Shown here: positions 1 through 8,231 of the stretch, in pieces | How the letters are laid out: every line of letters begins with the position of its first letter | How positions within the stretch are numbered: position 1 is the stretch's first letter | Assembly: GCA_964534315.1 (NCBI GenBank) | Contig: CAZHOV010000088.1 | Coordinates: 1 to 23,216 of the forward strand | Source: CAZHOV01 sp964534315 | Lineage (GTDB): Bacteria > Bacteroidota > Bacteroidia > Chitinophagales > Saprospiraceae | DNA: 23,216 nt | Direction: 5' to 3' | Made by a program: the position numbers and the translations under genes | The notes under the pieces: generated by a model | Database searches by the model: none | What the model was told of the DNA's origin: nothing | What the model saw: only the letters and a program-made list of their open reading frames with translations

Positions 1-44
1 TTATTTGGAATTGGAAAACTGAAACCTGAATTGATTATTTTCAG

Positions 45-72
45 GGATTCCCTAATTATTTATGGGGAATCC
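45..72. terminator. Inverted repeat downstream of the first peptide transporter
   Basis: An 8-bp perfect stem (GGATTCCC at 45-52 with GGGAATCC at 65-72) encloses a 12-base AT-rich loop. It lies about 45 bases past the stop codon of the minus-strand transporter gene, where a transcription terminator would be expected. No T-run follows it on the minus strand, so it may instead be an RNA 3'-end stabiliser. The word GGATTCG appears twice just beside it (73-79 and 83-89), so the stem is part of a small repeated patch. Confidence 0.4.
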
Positions 73-115
73 GGATTCGAAGGGATTCGCTCCAAATAGG
101 TTAATCTCATGTCTT

Positions 116-2071
116 TTATTCAATACCATGCATTAATTTCTTCAAAGGCGCATTTATTAGAGCTACCAGGAGGGAAAATCCTATGAGGACCAAACCCAAC
201 GTCCTGAATACGCTAACATATTTATCTAAACTATTTTTCTGGACAATTTCTCTGTGCTGTTCATATGTTTCCTGTAAGCTTAAGGATTGGTCCTCAAACT
301 CGCTAATTCCTCCTCTGAAATAAAGCCAGTCTTTGAGTCCTACTCCCGCATTATCGCCAGCATTTTTATCGGCCATAACGATAGACGTATACCGCTTCCC
401 GAGATCATTCCATTTATCTTTATCCAACCAGGCTTCAGCAGAAGTAAATTTTTCACTATTTTCCCGCGTATTCAACCATTCGGAAAAAGTTTTATTTTGA
501 GCAATGCCTTCTCTAAACAAGACCCAATCCTGGATATCCAGCCATTTTCCATAGGATATATTTGCAGGAACAGAATATTCTTTTAGAAGCTGAGGCGGAA
601 GACCTTCTAATTCTGGTGCTAAGGATGACCAATTTTCGAATGCATCCAATTTATTCATCTTTTCAAACGCATCAAGCACGGTGGTTCCCTCATTAAATTC
701 TGTTTTTTCTTTTTCATCTCCTCCTCCATGGTTGGCACCTGTAAGAGCAGCAATTTTCCCTCCCAGGAAGTTGGCAATAGCAAAACTTAAGAACCAGGCG
801 CCCATCGCTGTACCGGCCATAGTCTTAGGAGAAAGTTTAGTAACCATTGACAACCCAATTGGAGAGAGAAACAATTCTCCGGTAGTATGTAATAAGTATA
901 AAAATAAAAGCGTAAGAAGAGGCACTAAATTATTTTCAGCAAATTGAAAGCCAATAAACGTAACCAAAAATCCAAGGCCGAGCTGGAAAATTCCTAGAGA
1001 AAATTTCATCGGAATACTCGGATTTCTTCCCATTTCGGAAAGTTTGATCCACATCCTGGAAAAAATAGAACCGAAAACAATGATGAAAAAAGGATTGAAA
1101 AACTGAGTCATACTTGCCGGCATGATCCATCCCATTATACTTCTATCAACATTTCGATCTGCAAAAAGCGTCAAGGAGGTACCTGCTTGCTCGAAACAAG
1201 CCCAAAAAACAACATTGATTACAATAAAGATAATTAGCGCTATCATACGATCTTTCCAGATAGCTTGTCCCGTTGCCTTATCTTCTTTTTGTCCGGCCAG
1301 ATAAAGAGAGATGGCTACGTAAACAAAAAGACCAAGAAAAATATAATCGAGAACGCTATTATTGAGAATCAATAAATAACAAAGTGGAATTAATAAGATA
1401 GAAACAATTACAACGACTTGAACGGCAGTAAGAGGACCAAAAATTTTCTTTTTGCCTTCTTCCCGAATATCAAGCCCCGGAGCTGCAGCATACCTTTCTC
1501 TTCCCAACCAGAAAATCAGTAACCCCAGCAGCATACCAAAACCAGCAAGACCAAATCCGTACCGGAACCCATAAGTTTCTCCTACATAGGCGACGACTGT
1601 CGTCGCCAGCAAGGCTCCAATATTGATTCCTATATAAAAAATGGTGAAACCAGAGTCCCGCCGGGGATCTCCATCATCATATAATTTCCCAACGATCGTT
1701 GAGATATTTGCCTTAAAATAACCATTCCCTATGATCAGGGCTCCCATACCAACTAAAAGCATCTCAGTGTTCCCCCCCAAGATCAGAAATTCACCAATAG
1801 CCATCAAAATGGCTCCTAACATGACGGCCAAGCGGTATCCTAGAAACTTATCCGCCATTCTACCTCCTAAAATGGGAGCGGCATAAACAAGCCCGGTGTA
1901 TGCGCCGTAAATAAGCGCAGCTTCTCCGTCTCCTTTCATTAGAGACTTGACCAAATATAAGGTTAAAAGAACCCGCATACCATAGTAGCAGAATCTTTCC
2001 CACATTTCAGAGAAAAACAGGACCATTAACCCCTTTGGATGTCCTTTTTGAACAACTATTTCTTTTGACAT
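116..2071 (-). CDS. POT/PTR2-family proton-coupled peptide transporter with a periplasmic insert
   Basis: This inner-membrane protein of 651 residues should import di- and tripeptides with protons. The family E-x-x-E-R-F motif lies in the first helix (E22, E25, R26). The conserved helix-4 lysine is K120 in YFKANIS, the second PTR2 signature is the FTIFYIGINIGALL stretch around 142-155, and the helix-10 glutamate is E399 in TTGELFLSP. Unusually, residues about 445-617 form a soluble, tryptophan-rich insert just before the final helix (about 620-643). With a cytoplasmic N-terminus that loop would face the periplasm. The insert contains two similar motifs, DWVLFREGI (515-523) and DWLYFRGGI (581-589). 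The gene starts at ATG 2071, 80 bases after the stop of a related transporter, and the two may be co-transcribed. The substrate is inferred from family only. Confidence 0.93.
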   Translation of the reverse strand: MSKEIVVQKGHPKGLMVLFFSEMWERFCYYGMRVLLTLYLVKSLMKGDGEAALIYGAYTGLVYAAPILGGRMADKFLGYRLAVMLGAILMAIGEFLILGGNTEMLLVGMGALIIGNGYFKANISTIVGKLYDDGDPRRDSGFTIFYIGINIGALLATTVVAYVGETYGFRYGFGLAGFGMLLGLLIFWLGRERYAAAPGLDIREEGKKKIFGPLTAVQVVVIVSILLIPLCYLLILNNSVLDYIFLGLFVYVAISLYLAGQKEDKATGQAIWKDRMIALIIFIVINVVFWACFEQAGTSLTLFADRNVDRSIMGWIMPASMTQFFNPFFIIVFGSIFSRMWIKLSEMGRNPSIPMKFSLGIFQLGLGFLVTFIGFQFAENNLVPLLTLLFLYLLHTTGELFLSPIGLSMVTKLSPKTMAGTAMGAWFLSFAIANFLGGKIAALTGANHGGGDEKEKTEFNEGTTVLDAFEKMNKLDAFENWSSLAPELEGLPPQLLKEYSVPANISYGKWLDIQDWVLFREGIAQNKTFSEWLNTRENSEKFTSAEAWLDKDKWNDLGKRYTSIVMADKNAGDNAGVGLKDWLYFRGGISEFEDQSLSLQETYEQHREIVQKNSLDKYVSVFRTLGLVLIGFSLLVALINAPLKKLMHGIE

Positions 2072-2151
2072 GATCTAGTGATGTTTAAAGTAACCTTAAA
2101 TATTTTTTATTATACTTTTTAATTAATTAGCATAACCTAAATCTAAAAGAC

Positions 2152-4254
2152 TTACTCTCCCTCCTTATCAGCTATTTCATACCCTTCTTGTTCCTCATGA
2201 TGTGACCCTTCCTGGAGCTTTTCCGCATCGTGTGTCAGCTTTTTCAATCGTTTCAGAAATAAAAGTAAAAGCAACCCAAACAGTGCAGTAAAGATGAAAA
2301 TCGACAGGAAGGTCCAATACTCCCGCTCATCCTGAATTTCAAACACTTCTAGTTCTCCCTTATAACCAAGCCCCTCTGCATCTTCCAACTGCTCATTATC
2401 GAACGAAAGCACCGCAGTGAGGGGCTTCTCTGGAGATTCCGTATACTCTTCCATTGAAGAAACCAATATTTCTTTATTTTCCTCATCCAAATTGACCAAA
2501 TTCAGCAAATTCTGCCCGTCTTTAACTAAACGGATAGCTTCCCCCTCCAAGGCAACTGTTCCAACAATCTCAAAGGCCTCTTTCTTGATTAACGTGGAGT
2601 CATCCGGCGTGTAAGGACGCAACTGATCTGCATTTGCCACCACTTCTATATTGATCGTTTCAGATTGCGACAGCTCCCCGATCAACCCGGCTAGCTTGTT
2701 ACCAAAACCGGTAGCAGCAAAGTAAACGCCCATCATGATAGATACATACTTTAAGGGAGCCAACTTGGTAATAAAGGAAAGGGCTACCGGGGAAGCACAC
2801 AATTCACCGATGGTATGCAGCAGGTAAGCGAGGATCAATAAGCTCAGTGCCGCTTTATCTCCATACTCCACAACATCGACCGAAGCTTTGGCCATAAATA
2901 AGAATCCAACTCCCATGATCATGGTTCCCAAAGCCATTTTAAATAAGCTGGAAGATTCACGACCAAGTTTTTGCCACCAGATCCAAAAGCTTCCTACCGC
3001 TGTTCCAAAAATAATGATAAATAACGCATTTACTGATTGAAATACAGATGCGGGAATCTCGTAAGGATCGCTTAACTCACTACCCCGCAGCCATAAATAA
3101 AGCGCAATTACCAGCACCCCCAATGGCAAAAAGATGTACTTGGTGTCTCGTTTCTTGACCATGTCTAAGATCCCGCGGATAAGCAAAAATGCGCCTGCAC
3201 CATAGAAAAGAATATCAAGCGTAAACAGGCTGGTAAAACGGTCGATCTTTTTTAAGGTGTAAATATTCATTAATCCGCCGGCTTGCTCAAACGCTCCCCA
3301 AAAGACAATCACAATTAAAAAAGAGATGAGCAAAACGGCAAATCGGTCTTTATTGATTGCATTGATCTCTTTATAAATCATCATTAGCATACCAATGACC
3401 AATGCCAAGAATACCCCTAATAGACTATAGGCGATCTTTTCTCCTCCTGTGGCGTAATTAATTGCTAAAAAGACACTTCCTATTGCAATAACGGCTGTGA
3501 TCACTAATTGAATCGGGCTTTTCAACAGATCACCAAATAGTTTGCCCAAAGAACTGTTTTTATCCGCTTCATCAGCGTGCATTACGGAATGCCCATGCTG
3601 TTCTTTACCGGGAGGTTCGCCTACCCCTTTGAGGAAGCGTTGCCCCCAAATATAGATTACCTGACCGAGAAACATGCCAATCCCCGCCAGTCCAAATCCG
3701 TAATGCCATCCATAGGTTTCACCTACAAATCCTACAATAAGGGCGGAAAGAAAAGCCCCGATATTGATACCTATATAGAAGATCGTAAATCCTTGATCCC
3801 GTCTAATATCTCCTTGTTTATAAAGCCCGCCAACCATCGTAGAGATATTCGGTTTCAAACAACCAACCCCAATGATGATCAAAGCGAGCCCTGTATAGAA
3901 AGCCCAAATCGCATCAATAGCTAAAATAGCGTGACCGGCAACCAGGATGGCTCCGCCCACCATAACACTTCTTTTTTGACCAATATATTTATCCGCCAGA
4001 ATACCTCCGGGAATGGAAAAGACATAAACCAGCATCGTATACCATCCGTAAATGGACAACGCAAAAGCCTCGTCCCAACCAAGTCCAGGATTTTTTCCGG
4101 CAACAGATTGTATCATGTAAAGAGTCAGAATGGCTCGCATGCCGTAGTAGGAGAAGCGCTCCCACATCTCTGTAAAAAACAAGATATATAACCCAACAGG
4201 ATGTCCAAAGAGCTGTTTCTGATTCTCGATAGGTGCAGTAGTAGAGTTCGTCAT
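2152..4254 (-). CDS. POT/PTR2-family proton-coupled peptide transporter, second copy
   Basis: This 700-residue inner-membrane transporter is related to its downstream neighbour and should also import short peptides with protons. The E-x-x-E-R-F motif is E29, E32, R33; the helix-4 lysine is K134 in CLKPNIS; the PTR2 signature FTIFYIGINIGAFL is at about 156-169; the helix-10 glutamate is E484 in TIGELCASP. A soluble insert of about 115 residues (roughly 528-643) precedes the last helix (about 648-667). It is mostly acidic and beta-like and shows no evident similarity to the insert of the neighbouring copy. The C-terminal tail (about 670-700) is charged and rich in Glu and His, and should be cytoplasmic. 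The adjacent pair suggests an old duplication that diverged mainly in the inserts, perhaps for different peptides. The upstream region has no clear TAnnTTTG promoter motif. Confidence 0.93.
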   Translation of the reverse strand: MTNSTTAPIENQKQLFGHPVGLYILFFTEMWERFSYYGMRAILTLYMIQSVAGKNPGLGWDEAFALSIYGWYTMLVYVFSIPGGILADKYIGQKRSVMVGGAILVAGHAILAIDAIWAFYTGLALIIIGVGCLKPNISTMVGGLYKQGDIRRDQGFTIFYIGINIGAFLSALIVGFVGETYGWHYGFGLAGIGMFLGQVIYIWGQRFLKGVGEPPGKEQHGHSVMHADEADKNSSLGKLFGDLLKSPIQLVITAVIAIGSVFLAINYATGGEKIAYSLLGVFLALVIGMLMMIYKEINAINKDRFAVLLISFLIVIVFWGAFEQAGGLMNIYTLKKIDRFTSLFTLDILFYGAGAFLLIRGILDMVKKRDTKYIFLPLGVLVIALYLWLRGSELSDPYEIPASVFQSVNALFIIIFGTAVGSFWIWWQKLGRESSSLFKMALGTMIMGVGFLFMAKASVDVVEYGDKAALSLLILAYLLHTIGELCASPVALSFITKLAPLKYVSIMMGVYFAATGFGNKLAGLIGELSQSETINIEVVANADQLRPYTPDDSTLIKKEAFEIVGTVALEGEAIRLVKDGQNLLNLVNLDEENKEILVSSMEEYTESPEKPLTAVLSFDNEQLEDAEGLGYKGELEVFEIQDEREYWTFLSIFIFTALFGLLLLLFLKRLKKLTHDAEKLQEGSHHEEQEGYEIADKEGE

Positions 4255-4408
4255 TATACCAGGTTATTGATTTTCATTCGATTGCGAGAACGCAATTTCA
4301 AAACAGCACTAAAAATAGATTTTTTGATTTAAAATAAAGCAAAAAACCTACTTTTATTTTGCATAAAGTATTTCAACCCCCTTTTTTCCACTATTTAAGC
4401 TGGGTTTT

Positions 4409-4463
4409 GGAACAGGAGGACAGGACGACCGGAAGACCAGAGGACCAGACGACAGGAGGAAAC
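4409..4463. repeat. T-free low-complexity intergenic tract
   Basis: On the plus strand 55 consecutive bases contain no T and are built from short words such as GGACAGGA, GACCAGAGGA and GACGACAGG. The 9-mer ACAGGAGGA occurs at 4412-4420 and again at 4452-4460. The tract sits between the stop of the DUF4230 gene and the start of the second transporter. It shares ACCAGAGGAC with a shorter inverted-orientation tract at 5229-5246 on the other side of the DUF4230 gene. No reading frame here looks coding. Function is unknown; it may be an expandable repeat or a member of a dispersed intergenic family. Confidence 0.6.
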
Positions 4464-4500
4464 TATTCGATTGAGGTACTAATTTTTTCTTGAGCTTAGG

Positions 4501-5124
4501 TTAATTCAGCAGGGAGTCGAGGATAGGGGGAGGTGTAGAGCGGCGGGGTTCATAGTTAAGTTTCCATCCCGCGCTACTGACAATGAGGTCGAGCATGTCC
4601 AGAAGTTCTGAGGCTTGTTGTTCGGCTGTCAGGAATAAATCGCTGGAGCGAGCTTTGCGTTCAATAAGTTCTTTTGATTTTCGTTGCAGTTGGTTGTAGT
4701 CTTCTACAGAAAAAGAATTAAAAACACCTTCCGAAATATCATAATAATCCAGGTCATGGTCGATTGACAGAATGCTGGGGTCGGGTAGATTATTGATGAT
4801 AATTATTTTCTTTTCCGGATCGCTATCTAATTCCAGATTCGACAGATCATACCCTACCGAAACTTTCGCCTTCACCCGTATCAATGCTTTTTTTCTAAAA
4901 AATGACCAATTATACCCCCAATAATCCCGGTAATCCAGAATTTCCGAAAATTGCCCCTCTACAGTAATCAATTTGCAAACCGTCCGGACTTTCTCCAAAA
5001 GCACCTCTGACTCTTCCTGGGCTTTTAGCTTTGTCCAACTATCATAATAATTTTTTACCCAGTAGATCCCAAAGCCTACTCCAACGATCAATAATAAAAT
5101 AAGTATGCGTTTTATCCACTTCAT
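4501..5124 (-). CDS. DUF4230-family membrane-anchored protein
   Basis: This protein of 207 residues has one N-terminal membrane segment (about 5-22, preceded by Lys/Arg) and a soluble remainder, probably outside the inner membrane. The body matches what I recall of the DUF4230 family: an early VEGQFS motif (about 55-60), a tryptophan/tyrosine-rich YRDYWGYNW stretch, a beta-rich section ending in IIIINNLPDPSIL, and a C-terminal helical part rich in charged residues. No catalytic residues are known to me for this family and I assign no function. It lies downstream of the DUF3108 gene across a 124-base spacer with a perfect hairpin, so co-transcription is possible but not assured. Related low-complexity tracts flank the gene on both sides. 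Confidence 0.8.
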   Translation of the reverse strand: MKWIKRILILLLIVGVGFGIYWVKNYYDSWTKLKAQEESEVLLEKVRTVCKLITVEGQFSEILDYRDYWGYNWSFFRKKALIRVKAKVSVGYDLSNLELDSDPEKKIIIINNLPDPSILSIDHDLDYYDISEGVFNSFSVEDYNQLQRKSKELIERKARSSDLFLTAEQQASELLDMLDLIVSSAGWKLNYEPRRSTPPPILDSLLN

Positions 5125-5204
5125 GAGTATTTTTATAAAGGAATGAAAAATGAATATGAAAATTTTTATTGGTCCTAGGGGCGTCGCTGTCTAGCAAAGG
5201 GGAT

Positions 5205-5223
5205 GTCAGTCCTTCAGACTGAC
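5205..5223. repeat. Perfect short hairpin, possible REP-like element or terminator
   Basis: GTCAGTC (5205-5211) and GACTGAC (5217-5223) form a perfect 7-bp stem around a 5-base loop, CTTCA. It lies 25 bases beyond the DUF3108 stop codon in the minus-strand sense. No T-run follows, so a simple Rho-independent terminator is only one reading. Small GTCAGTC-type palindromes between genes resemble REP elements, which occur in many copies per genome. Only one copy is seen in this window. Confidence 0.5.
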
Positions 5224-5248
5224 CTGGTTGCCTAGTCCTCTGGTTGTC

Positions 5249-6121
5249 CTAATTAACTTTGGATGTAAGGTCGTATTTCAAGCCTTTGTAGCTTTTCAGG
5301 ACAGCTTTTATTTTGCCGACGGAAATAGGGGATTCGATTAGCAGGGGTAGTCTGTTTTTATCATCAGTGACATAAATATCCATTTTACTATCTTCTTTAA
5401 AGACGTAGCCTTCGATGGTTTCGGGGGTAAACTGGATGGTATTGAATTTACCTTTTCCCTTAATTTTTTTCTTTTTCTTTTTTCCTTTATAGGTCACTTC
5501 AAGGGGCCACACTTCTTTATCCATAAAAATATTAACAGGAATTTTTTCTCCATCATTTAAATTATCAAAGTCCAGATTACGGGTAAAATAAATAATGGAG
5601 AGCATATCGTGCATACAATCATTAAGCTCATAGGTGGTAGATTCCGCCTTCTCTTTCGTTTTCCCTCTGAAAGAAGTGGCTATATGTCGCTTTTGATCAA
5701 AGATAATTTCATCATACAAGTTATAATTACCTTCTTGCACCTCTCGGATAGAGCGGTAGGGAAGAAGCGATTCTTTATCGACATAAGATTCATAAAGATC
5801 CCGTACCTTAAAAATGGGGTCATAAGTTGGATAGGTTTTCCCCTCTGCTTTGAGAAAATATTTTCCATCAGATGTTTCTTCTACTTTAAAGGTAACCTCC
5901 CCTGCGCTTATCCATAGTAGCCCCCAATTATAATAAATGTTATATACAATTTCCTCCCCTGCCTGAAAGGTATGGTTTTGGATGGTACAATATTCCAATT
6001 GTTTTACTCCCTGGCCGTCGAATGGGGTATCAGAAGGAGGGGGATCTGAAGGAAAAGAGAAGGAAAATAATAAACAGATAGCACTAAAAATAAAGAAAAA
6101 ATTAACAGCTGGTTTTTTCAT
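5249..6121 (-). CDS. Exported DUF3108 domain protein
   Basis: This protein of 290 residues has an N-terminal signal peptide (MKKPAVNFFF start, hydrophobic to about residue 23) followed by a proline-rich linker. The DUF3108 domain spans about 50-287. It is recognisable by the opening FQAGEEIVYNIYYNWG, the AGEVTF segment, DLYESYVD, and the C-terminal ISVGKIKAVL region. DUF3108 proteins are predicted periplasmic beta-rich proteins of unknown biochemical role. Residues 214-219 are six consecutive lysines within a Lys/Gly-rich loop, encoded by an A-rich run that could promote polymerase or ribosome slippage. The gene start overlaps the end of the upstream flippase-like gene by 20 bases, which points to translational coupling and a shared envelope role. 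The TAG stop is at 5249-5251. Confidence 0.85.
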   Translation of the reverse strand: MKKPAVNFFFIFSAICLLFSFSFPSDPPPSDTPFDGQGVKQLEYCTIQNHTFQAGEEIVYNIYYNWGLLWISAGEVTFKVEETSDGKYFLKAEGKTYPTYDPIFKVRDLYESYVDKESLLPYRSIREVQEGNYNLYDEIIFDQKRHIATSFRGKTKEKAESTTYELNDCMHDMLSIIYFTRNLDFDNLNDGEKIPVNIFMDKEVWPLEVTYKGKKKKKKIKGKGKFNTIQFTPETIEGYVFKEDSKMDIYVTDDKNRLPLLIESPISVGKIKAVLKSYKGLKYDLTSKVN

Positions 6122-7118
6122 AACCCAATGATTTTAAGACATTTACATTCGATATAAATACTAATCCAAATAACGCTGGCAGTACGATATTTATTATCCA
6201 TAAGCCGAAAGTAGCCAACAGGATACCGGCAGGAGCTGTAAAGAGTTGCCCCCACAGTAATAATGCAATCTCACCTCTTGCAAGCAGCCCCACAAGAGGA
6301 GGTAATGGAACGCTCGTTTGGATCAAAAAAATAGTACCTACTATAGGTAACGCCTCGTCCAGATTTACCGGCAATCCAAAGGCTTTTATCATTAAGACGT
6401 ATTGTGCCGAATAAATAACATACTTTACTACTGAAAAACCTAGCACTTTTCCGAGTGTAGTTTTGTCGTAACATGCTAGTATTTTCAAGCTTTTAAGCTT
6501 ATTTAACCAACCACCTACCCTCCTGTTTTGTTGCAGGTAATTTAACAGATGTTTAACGTTGAAATAGGCCAGCCACAGTAAAATCAGGCCAATCAGGCCA
6601 ACCACGAGTAACTTGCCAGACCAGTCGCTTATCCCTGGAAGAATGTGATCGGATAGAAACAGGATTGCCAGCATCCCTCCCGACAAGATGACTCCCAATT
6701 GGCTCCAGCTACCGACGAGGGAGGCGACGATGCCTTTCCAGTTATTCTCAGCTTTTAAAAATAGGATCCTTCCCGCGTATTCTCCTACCCGATTGGGAGT
6801 AATGACGGAGACCGTCATTCCGGCAAGTATACTTTTGAGTCCAGTTTTAAAAGAAATAGGTTCGGTTTGGCGTATCAGGATTAACCATTTGCCGATTTCC
6901 ATAGAGAGGTTTGCCGGAAGCAGAACAAAAACAAGGATCAGAAAAAGGGGCTGAAAATATGTGCGGGTATACTTCCAATTATCTAAAAGGGAAAAAGCTT
7001 CTTCCTTCGAGGAAATCTGATAATAGAGGGCAACCCCTACAACAAGTAGGAATCCCCCTTTGATCAGACGATTAAGAATTGTGGTTAGGTTTGTTTTTTT
7101 CAGACTTAAACCAAACAA
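6102..7118 (-). CDS. Flippase-like LPG_synthase_TM (UPF0104) membrane protein, TTG start
   Basis: This polytopic inner-membrane protein of 338 residues has about eight hydrophobic segments. Its family hallmark is ITPNRVGEYAGR at 106-117, matching the conserved Pro/Arg/Gly-Glu motif of the LPG_synthase_TM superfamily. That superfamily includes the flippase half of MprF and stand-alone proteins thought to move lipids or lipid-linked molecules. There is no MprF synthase domain, so lysyl-phosphatidylglycerol synthesis is not implied. The start is TTG at 7118. An in-frame TAA lies 18 bases upstream, and the first in-frame ATG is residue 73, which would delete the first membrane helix. TTG is therefore the best choice, though ATT upstream cannot be excluded. 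It overlaps the DUF3108 gene by 20 bases and is divergent from ruvC. Confidence 0.85.
   Translation of the reverse strand: MFGLSLKKTNLTTILNRLIKGGFLLVVGVALYYQISSKEEAFSLLDNWKYTRTYFQPLFLILVFVLLPANLSMEIGKWLILIRQTEPISFKTGLKSILAGMTVSVITPNRVGEYAGRILFLKAENNWKGIVASLVGSWSQLGVILSGGMLAILFLSDHILPGISDWSGKLLVVGLIGLILLWLAYFNVKHLLNYLQQNRRVGGWLNKLKSLKILACYDKTTLGKVLGFSVVKYVIYSAQYVLMIKAFGLPVNLDEALPIVGTIFLIQTSVPLPPLVGLLARGEIALLLWGQLFTAPAGILLATFGLWIINIVLPALFGLVFISNVNVLKSLGYEKTSC
7059..7093 (+). promoter_or_regulatory. Candidate Bacteroidota-type promoter for ruvC
   Basis: TAGGTTTG at 7086-7093 matches the TAnnTTTG -7 consensus exactly, and TTTG at 7059-7062 could be the -33 box. The spacing is 23 bases, at the long end of the reported range. 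It would give a leader of about 80 bases and lies inside the start of the divergent flippase-like gene. The match is short and could be chance. Confidence 0.3.
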
Positions 7119-7182
7119 TTTTTTTAAAAAAATTTGTTAGAATTAATAAGCTTTGTAAATTGAGTTGGTAAAATAAAGAATT

Positions 7183-7743
7183 ATGGCGATCAAAACACCA
7201 TACCGGATCATCGGTGTTGACCCGGGCACGAATTTTCTAGGCTTTGCTATTGTCGAGATACAAGGTAAAGAAATTATTTTGCAGCAAATGGGCGTGGTGC
7301 GCATGAACCGGCTTTCAGAACATCAGGAAAAGCTAAAGAAAATATTTGTAGACTTACAAGATCTTATTCATACGTTTAAGCCAAATCAAATGGCTTTGGA
7401 AGCTCCGTTTTATGGTAAGAACATACAATCGATGCTCAAACTAGGCAGGGCTCAGGGGGTTGCGATGGCGGCAGGGCTCAGTATGGGGCTGAGTATTCAG
7501 GAATATTCTCCCCGCAAGATCAAACAAGCGGTGACCGGTAATGGAAATGCTGCAAAGGAACAAGTAGCCGCAATGGTTAGCCATATCATTAAACGTCCGC
7601 TTCCTCCTTCCGAGCTGGATGCTACAGATGCTCTGGCAACGGCCATTTGTCATTATTACCAATCCACTAACGCTATTTCAGGCTCCAAACGGTACAACTC
7701 ATGGGAAGCTTTTTTGAAAGCAAATCCCGACCGGAAAGGTTAG
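7183..7743 (+). CDS. ruvC: Crossover junction endodeoxyribonuclease RuvC
   Basis: RuvC is the Holliday-junction resolvase that acts with the RuvAB branch-migration motor in recombinational repair. The 186-residue protein keeps the RNase H-like fold markers. Catalytic acids are D13 in GVDPGT, E73 in ALEAPFYGKN, and D146 plus D149 in the LDATDALATA motif. These correspond to D7, E66, D138 and D141 of E. coli RuvC. The basic segment around SPRKIKQAVTGNGNAAKEQV (109-128) matches the conserved DNA-contact region. Length is normal for the family, with a few extra N-terminal residues and a 20-residue tail. It starts at ATG 7183 after an A-rich leader. ruvA and ruvB are not in the window. It converges on the HIT gene with only 12 bases between the stop codons. 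Confidence 0.97.
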   Translation: MAIKTPYRIIGVDPGTNFLGFAIVEIQGKEIILQQMGVVRMNRLSEHQEKLKKIFVDLQDLIHTFKPNQMALEAPFYGKNIQSMLKLGRAQGVAMAAGLSMGLSIQEYSPRKIKQAVTGNGNAAKEQVAAMVSHIIKRPLPPSELDATDALATAICHYYQSTNAISGSKRYNSWEAFLKANPDRKG

Positions 7744-7755
7744 AAATAGCCTGGA

Positions 7756-8148
7756 TTATATATGGAGTTGAATTTCCTTAGCCAGTGATTCAAATGCTTC
7801 CTGCGAAATTTCTTCTTTTGGTTTTTCAAAAGAGAAATCGCTGATCTTGCTAATTGGAATGAGGTGGATATGGGCGTGCGGCACTTCCAGCCCGACAACG
7901 GCAATGCTAATGCGTTCGCAGTGGACCGCCTTTTCAATAGCCTTGCCAACTTTTTTTGCAAAAACGATCATCTCTTGAAGCATCTCATCTTCGATATCAA
8001 AAATATAGTCAATTTCCTTTTTGGGGATGACAAGAGTATGGCCTTTTTTGACGGGATTAATATCCAGAAAAGCCAAAAAATCATCTGTTTCCGCAACTTT
8101 ATAGCAAGGGATTTCGCCATTGACAATTTTGGTAAAGATAGAAGACAT
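7756..8148 (-). CDS. HIT-family nucleotide hydrolase (HINT-like)
   Basis: This cytosolic histidine-triad protein of 130 residues probably hydrolyses phosphoramidate or other substituted nucleoside monophosphates, as HINT-branch enzymes do. The N-terminus SIFTKIVNGEIPCYKV and the segment FLAFLDINPVKKGHTLVIPK (24-43) are typical of the branch. The triad is PHAHIHLIP with H91, H93 and H95; H93 is the expected nucleophile. Length fits the family. The gene lies 83 bases downstream of greA on the same strand, with a structured spacer between, and may be read through from greA. The physiological substrate cannot be told from sequence. Confidence 0.95.
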   Translation of the reverse strand: MSSIFTKIVNGEIPCYKVAETDDFLAFLDINPVKKGHTLVIPKKEIDYIFDIEDEMLQEMIVFAKKVGKAIEKAVHCERISIAVVGLEVPHAHIHLIPISKISDFSFEKPKEEISQEAFESLAKEIQLHI

Positions 8149-8180
8149 TGATTAGGGTTTTGAATTATTTTGGATAGCTG

Positions 8181-8225
8181 CAGGGCAACTTTCCGATGTC
8201 ATAATGGAGCGCCATTAAAGCCCTG
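8181..8225. terminator. Nested hairpin between greA and the HIT gene
   Basis: An inner perfect 6-bp stem TAATGG/CCATTA (8202-8207 with 8212-8217, loop AGCG) sits inside an outer 6-bp stem CAGGGC/GCCCTG (8181-8186 with 8220-8225). The element begins 7 bases past the greA stop in the minus-strand sense. It could terminate or attenuate greA transcription before the HIT gene. There is no strong T-run after the outer stem, so partial read-through is plausible. Confidence 0.45.
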
Positions 8226-8231
8226 TCCATA

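Noticed and set aside
6102..7118. MprF lysyl-phosphatidylglycerol synthase
   Set aside because: Only the membrane flippase-like part is present; the C-terminal aminoacyl-transferase domain is missing.
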